From the NCBI GenBank assembly GCA_038501625.1, contig JAZAYU010000061.1, positions 918,303 through 982,302 of the forward strand: a stretch of DNA of 64,000 nucleotides, written 5' to 3'. Positions 62,519 through 64,000 of the stretch are shown one piece after another. The notes under the pieces are model-generated. The model was not told where the DNA came from. It made no database searches and saw nothing but the letters and a program-made list of their open reading frames with translations. Both the position numbers and the translations under genes were made by a program. Positions within the stretch are counted from its first letter, which is position 1. Each line of letters starts with the position of its first letter. Source of the stretch: Corbicula japonica (taxonomy: Eukaryota > Mollusca > Bivalvia > Venerida > Cyrenidae).

Positions 62519-64000
62519 GTGGCAGCGGTGGGATATAAGACCTCACCTTGTGAAATAGGGCTAAATAAAAATGTAATAATACCTGAGCACCTTGAAGACT
62601 TGTATTCTAAGTCATGTGAGGGCAAAACAAACAAGCAGAAAGGTCAATTAGCAGAATTGTTAATAGAATTTCAAGAGGTGTTTTCTAAAAATGAGAACGA
62701 CATTGGGAAAACAAATCTGGGTGAACATGTTATTGATACAGGGGACGCAAAACCTATTAAACAACCATTCAGACGTGTTCCTCTAGCATATGCACAGGAA
62801 GAGAAAAATGCAATTGACAAAATGCTTAAACAAGGTATAATTAGACCTTCAGATAGCCCACGGGCAAGCCCACTTTTACTGACTAAAAAGAAGGATGGGT
62901 CAATCAGACCATGCATTGACTATAGAAGATTAAATAAAGTAACCAAAGTTGACGCATTTCCTATACCCAAGGTTGATGAGTGCATTGATGCTGTTTCAGG
63001 TTCTACTGTCTTCAGTACACTAGATCTCATATCAGGTTACCATCAAGTTCCAGTTAAAACTACAGACATTCCAAAAACGGCTTTCTCATCAAAGTATGGG
63101 CATTATGAATTCCTTTTTACACCCTTTGGGATGACCAATAGTGGAGCAACTTTCCAACGTGTCATGGAACTTGCTCTTAAGGGCCTGCAATGGAACACAT
63201 GCATTATTTACATTGATGACATAGTCATATTTGCAAAGTCATTTGATGAAAACATTGAACGTCTAAGGATAGTACTACAAAGATTTAGAGAGGCAGGTCT
63301 AAAGCTCAAACCAAAGAAATGTGAGCTGGCAAAACCCGAAGTCACTTTCTTAGGCTACAAAGTTAATGCACTAGGCATCAGACCTGACCCAGTTAACATA
63401 GCGAAGGTTTTGCAATGGCCCATTCCATCAAATGTCACAGAAGTTAGGCAATTCCTAGGCCTTGCTAGTTACTATCGCAAAAGTGTACGCAATTTTAGTT
63501 CAATTGCTAAACCTCTAAACGATCTCACTAAAAATGAAAGTAAACTTGTCTGGACTGATGAATGTCAGACAGCATTTAATACCCTTAAAGGCGCACTCAC
63601 AAGTCCTGAAATTATGGCACTGCCACAAGACAAAGGCGATTTCATATTAGATGTTGACGCTTGCGACTTTGGTATAGGAGCAGTCTTATCTCAAATACAA
63701 AATGGTAAAGAGAAAGTAATCTCCTATGCAAGCAGGTCACTTAACAGGGCAGAACAGAACAATTGTGTTACAGAAAGGGAACTGTTGGCTATTCGGTATT
63801 TTACTGAATATTTCAGACACTATCTGTTAGGCAGAGAATTTAAGATTAGATCAGACCATCTAGCACTCAAGTTTTTGTTCAGTTTTAAAGCACCAAAAGG
63901 CCGCGTAGCCAGATGGCTTGAAATATTAACTGAATATAATTTCACCATTGAACATCGCAAAGGGTTAAAACATGGAAATGGAGATGCAATGTCAAGATGT
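62519..64000 (+). CDS. pol: pol of unit 3 (partial, open to window end)
   Basis: 494 codons open to the last base. RT is complete with CIDYRR and YIDD both present, and the RNase H start is intact (GTCTTATCTC as in unit 1). Shares the SPRASP and KKKDGS variants with unit 2, so units 2 and 3 are closer to each other than to unit 1 in this part. No ATG near the start, as in the other units. Confidence 0.9.
   Translation, partial: MAAVGYKTSPCEIGLNKNVIIPEHLEDLYSKSCEGKTNKQKGQLAELLIEFQEVFSKNENDIGKTNLGEHVIDTGDAKPIKQPFRRVPLAYAQEEKNAIDKMLKQGIIRPSDSPRASPLLLTKKKDGSIRPCIDYRRLNKVTKVDAFPIPKVDECIDAVSGSTVFSTLDLISGYHQVPVKTTDIPKTAFSSKYGHYEFLFTPFGMTNSGATFQRVMELALKGLQWNTCIIYIDDIVIFAKSFDENIERLRIVLQRFREAGLKLKPKKCELAKPEVTFLGYKVNALGIRPDPVNIAKVLQWPIPSNVTEVRQFLGLASYYRKSVRNFSSIAKPLNDLTKNESKLVWTDECQTAFNTLKGALTSPEIMALPQDKGDFILDVDACDFGIGAVLSQIQNGKEKVISYASRSLNRAEQNNCVTERELLAIRYFTEYFRHYLLGREFKIRSDHLALKFLFSFKAPKGRVARWLEILTEYNFTIEHRKGLKHGNGDAMSRC

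Larger units (their letters stand above)
61349..64000 (+). mobile_element. LTR retroelement unit 3, truncated by the window end
   Basis: LTR3 plus the first 1.48 kb of pol. The third consecutive unit in the same orientation shows that this is an array rather than one element with a solo LTR. Confidence 0.9.

Noticed and set aside
1..64000. CRISPR arrays, bacterial operons, rRNA genes
   Set aside because: Introns, polyadenylation signals and eukaryotic mobile elements are present; tandem arrays here lack spacer diversity, and no rRNA sequence was seen.

Overview
The window looks like nuclear DNA of a marine invertebrate, most probably a bivalve mollusc. It is AT-rich, its genes are cut by spliceosomal introns with GT/AG borders, and it is full of short dispersed repeats, tandem arrays and foldback elements. 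It carries a C1q-domain exon, a cadherin-like gene, a P2RX7_C-type gene, a Polinton/Maverick and a Ty3/gypsy-type LTR element, a mixture I associate with bivalves. The species cannot be named from the sequence alone.

Layout. 1-6.7 kb (minus strand): a C1q-domain exon and, upstream, a possible coiled-coil exon of the same C1q-domain-containing gene. 6.9-11.4 kb: tandem and dispersed repeats. 11.5-20.3 kb (minus): the 5' part of a cadherin-like gene, eleven coding exons starting with a signal peptide; the 3' end was not found. Its introns hold a tandem tRNA-derived SINE pair, a 62-bp array, an array with terminal inverted repeats and a 236-bp MITE with target-site duplication. 21.7-30.2 kb (minus): two tandem paralogues of a two-coding-exon TPR protein of about 370 residues, with identical exon structure. 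A 1.02-kb foldback element flanked by TTAA lies in the intron of the second.

32.7-48.2 kb: a Polinton. In order: a zinc-finger plus protein-primed DNA polymerase B gene that is badly decayed; a foreign block at 36.4-40.4 kb holding a P2RX7_C gene and a convergent gene fragment, each with a one-base frame error; then packaging ATPase, a conserved unknown, chromodomain integrase, a small basic protein with an in-frame stop, a minor-capsid/penton-like protein, a basic protein, an intron-containing major capsid protein, an adenain-like protease, and three minus-strand ORFs. Replication is lost, but the ATPase, integrase, capsid and protease frames look largely intact.

48.26-64.0 kb: a head-to-tail array LTR-internal-LTR-internal-LTR-internal of one LTR retroelement, about 6.54 kb per repeat with LTRs of about 1.16 kb. 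Each unit has pol almost directly after the 5' LTR (no gag or protease seen), an unexpected hydrophobic segment between RNase H and integrase, and a separate zinc-finger/coiled-coil/basic ORF in the env position behind a good splice acceptor. Unit 1 is open, unit 2 is broken, unit 3 runs off the window. The missing 5' gag, the 3' ORF and the hydrophobic insert make this the most unusual system in the window.
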